Assembly (NCBI GenBank): GCA_016929465.1
Contig: JAFGIT010000092.1
Location: 1 to 5,900, forward strand
Reading direction: 5' to 3'
From: Candidatus Coatesiibacteriota bacterium
Lineage (GTDB): Bacteria; B130-G9
Length of the DNA stretch: 5,900 nucleotides
The position numbers were made by a program, and so were the translations under genes. This document shows, one piece after another, positions 5,395 through 5,900 of this stretch; the stretch's first letter is position 1, and each line of letters begins with the position of its first letter. Under the pieces are notes generated by a model. It worked only from the letters and a program-made list of their open reading frames with translations. It was not told where the DNA came from and did no database searches.

Positions 5395-5658
5395 TTAGCG
5401 ATCGCACGGCTCGCTTCTGCCACAGCACGGCGTTGACCTGTCGCAGTCGCCGCGTCTCCCGTGACCCTGGCATGATTGAGCGCGGGCATCGGTTGCATAA
5501 AAACCATCTCCTTTGAGAATGAAGCCGGCTCCACCAGTAACAATGCGCCGCGCCTTGCCTCCACAATCAGGGCATTTATCCAACGGTTCGTCGCTCATTG
5601 CTTGCTGGACATCGAAGTGCCTACCGCAAGCTGTGCACTCGTATTCGTAAGTTGGCAT
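5395..5658 (-). CDS. FmdB family zinc-ribbon protein with cysteine-rich tail
   Basis: The 87-residue protein begins with the FmdB signature MPTYEYECTACG and has two zinc-binding pairs, Cys8/Cys11 and Cys29/Cys32 (CPDCGG). The common follow-on motif RIVTGGAGFILKGDGFY occupies 38-54. FmdB proteins are called putative regulators after formamidase gene clusters, but no molecular function is established for most. Residues 61-87 form an odd tail with Cys63, Cys72, Cys78, Cys79 and Cys85 among Arg, Gly and Asp, which could bind a second metal. The start has a GGGGGGA ribosome-binding site 7 nt upstream. The gene begins 15 bp after larC ends, so the two are very likely co-transcribed. It converges on the SGNH gene with only 19 bp between the stops, and no intrinsic terminator is evident there. 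Confidence 0.94.
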   Translation of the reverse strand: MPTYEYECTACGRHFDVQQAMSDEPLDKCPDCGGKARRIVTGGAGFILKGDGFYATDARAQSCQGHGRRGDCDRSTPCCGRSEPCDR

Positions 5659-5673
5659 TGGATTTTCCCCCCG

Positions 5674-5900
5674 CTACTCGCGTTCGCCAATTTGCTTTCG
5701 GGCCATTGTAGCCGCTTCTTTATACACCTCATCGAGCGACACGCCCGCCCGTTCTGCAACGAGCTTGCACGACTCGAACTCGGGCGCCACGTTCAAGACC
5801 TTCCCGAAGGCGGTCCCAATCTTGACCTCGACAGAGCCGAAGCCGGTCTCTATGAGAAAGGACCCCCTCATGAGCTTGGTGCGACTCACTTCATTCACTC
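5674..5900 (-). CDS. larC: LarC C-terminal end, 5' part beyond the right edge
   Basis: The last 74 codons are present, ending in TAG at 5674-5676; the upstream part lies outside the window. The fragment carries typical LarC C-terminal sequence: VETxxG-like ETGFGSVEVK, then KVLNVAPEFESCKLVAERAGVSLDEVYKEA split across about residues 33-62. LarC (formerly DUF111) is the CTP-dependent cyclometallase that inserts nickel into the pyridinium bisthiocarboxylate precursor, the last step of nickel-pincer cofactor synthesis for LarA-type racemases and epimerases. The GTG at 5898 is an internal Val codon, not the start. The 15-bp gap to the FmdB gene implies a shared transcript. Whether larA, larB or larE lie upstream cannot be seen. 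Confidence is high for the family despite the short fragment. Confidence 0.88.
   Translation of the reverse strand, partial: VNEVSRTKLMRGSFLIETGFGSVEVKIGTAFGKVLNVAPEFESCKLVAERAGVSLDEVYKEAATMARKQIGERE

Noticed and set aside
1-5900. tRNA, rRNA, CRISPR array, insertion sequence or phage attachment site
   Set aside because: No cloverleaf-like segment, spaced repeat series, transposase frame or terminal inverted repeat was found by eye on either strand.

Overview
The window is a compact stretch of bacterial chromosome with eight clear protein genes and one probable small one (two genes cut by the window edges). No RNA gene, mobile element or CRISPR array is visible. Shine-Dalgarno sites, short intergenic gaps, a TGATG stop/start overlap and sigma70-like promoter boxes all point to a bacterium. 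The mix of LarC, an FmdB zinc ribbon and a DUF1858 redox-disulfide domain fits an anaerobic or microaerophilic Gram-negative lineage such as a delta-proteobacterium or an uncultivated phylum. That placement is inference; nothing here fixes the taxon.

Left part (1-1457, minus strand): a secreted protein of unknown family cut by the left edge (1-451), preceded by its own promoter-like region with a palindrome at the expected start site. Next comes a two-pass membrane protein with a cytoplasmic coiled coil and a C-terminal DUF1858 CxxC domain (578-1189), then a 52-residue DUF5989 membrane peptide (1299-1457).

Centre (1539-3775, minus strand): an SxtJ-family membrane protein overlaps the end of a full-length NodU/CmcH/TobZ-type carbamoyltransferase. 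Carbamoyltransferase, SxtJ and DUF5989 form a recurrent bacterial gene set, here reading in that order from a promoter-like sequence at 3821-3849. Going right from that promoter, on the plus strand, are a previously unlisted 41-residue single-pass membrane peptide (3894-4019) and a membrane-anchored SGNH/GDSL hydrolase (4185-5375). The likely common theme is decoration of an envelope or secreted glycan: cytoplasmic O-carbamoylation, small membrane partners, and extracytoplasmic acyl-ester chemistry. The acceptor is unknown.

Right part (5395-5900, minus strand): an FmdB-type zinc-ribbon protein with an unusual cysteine-rich tail lies 15 bp downstream of the 3' end of larC, the nickel-inserting enzyme of nickel-pincer cofactor synthesis. 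This pair converges on the SGNH gene and looks like a separate operon.
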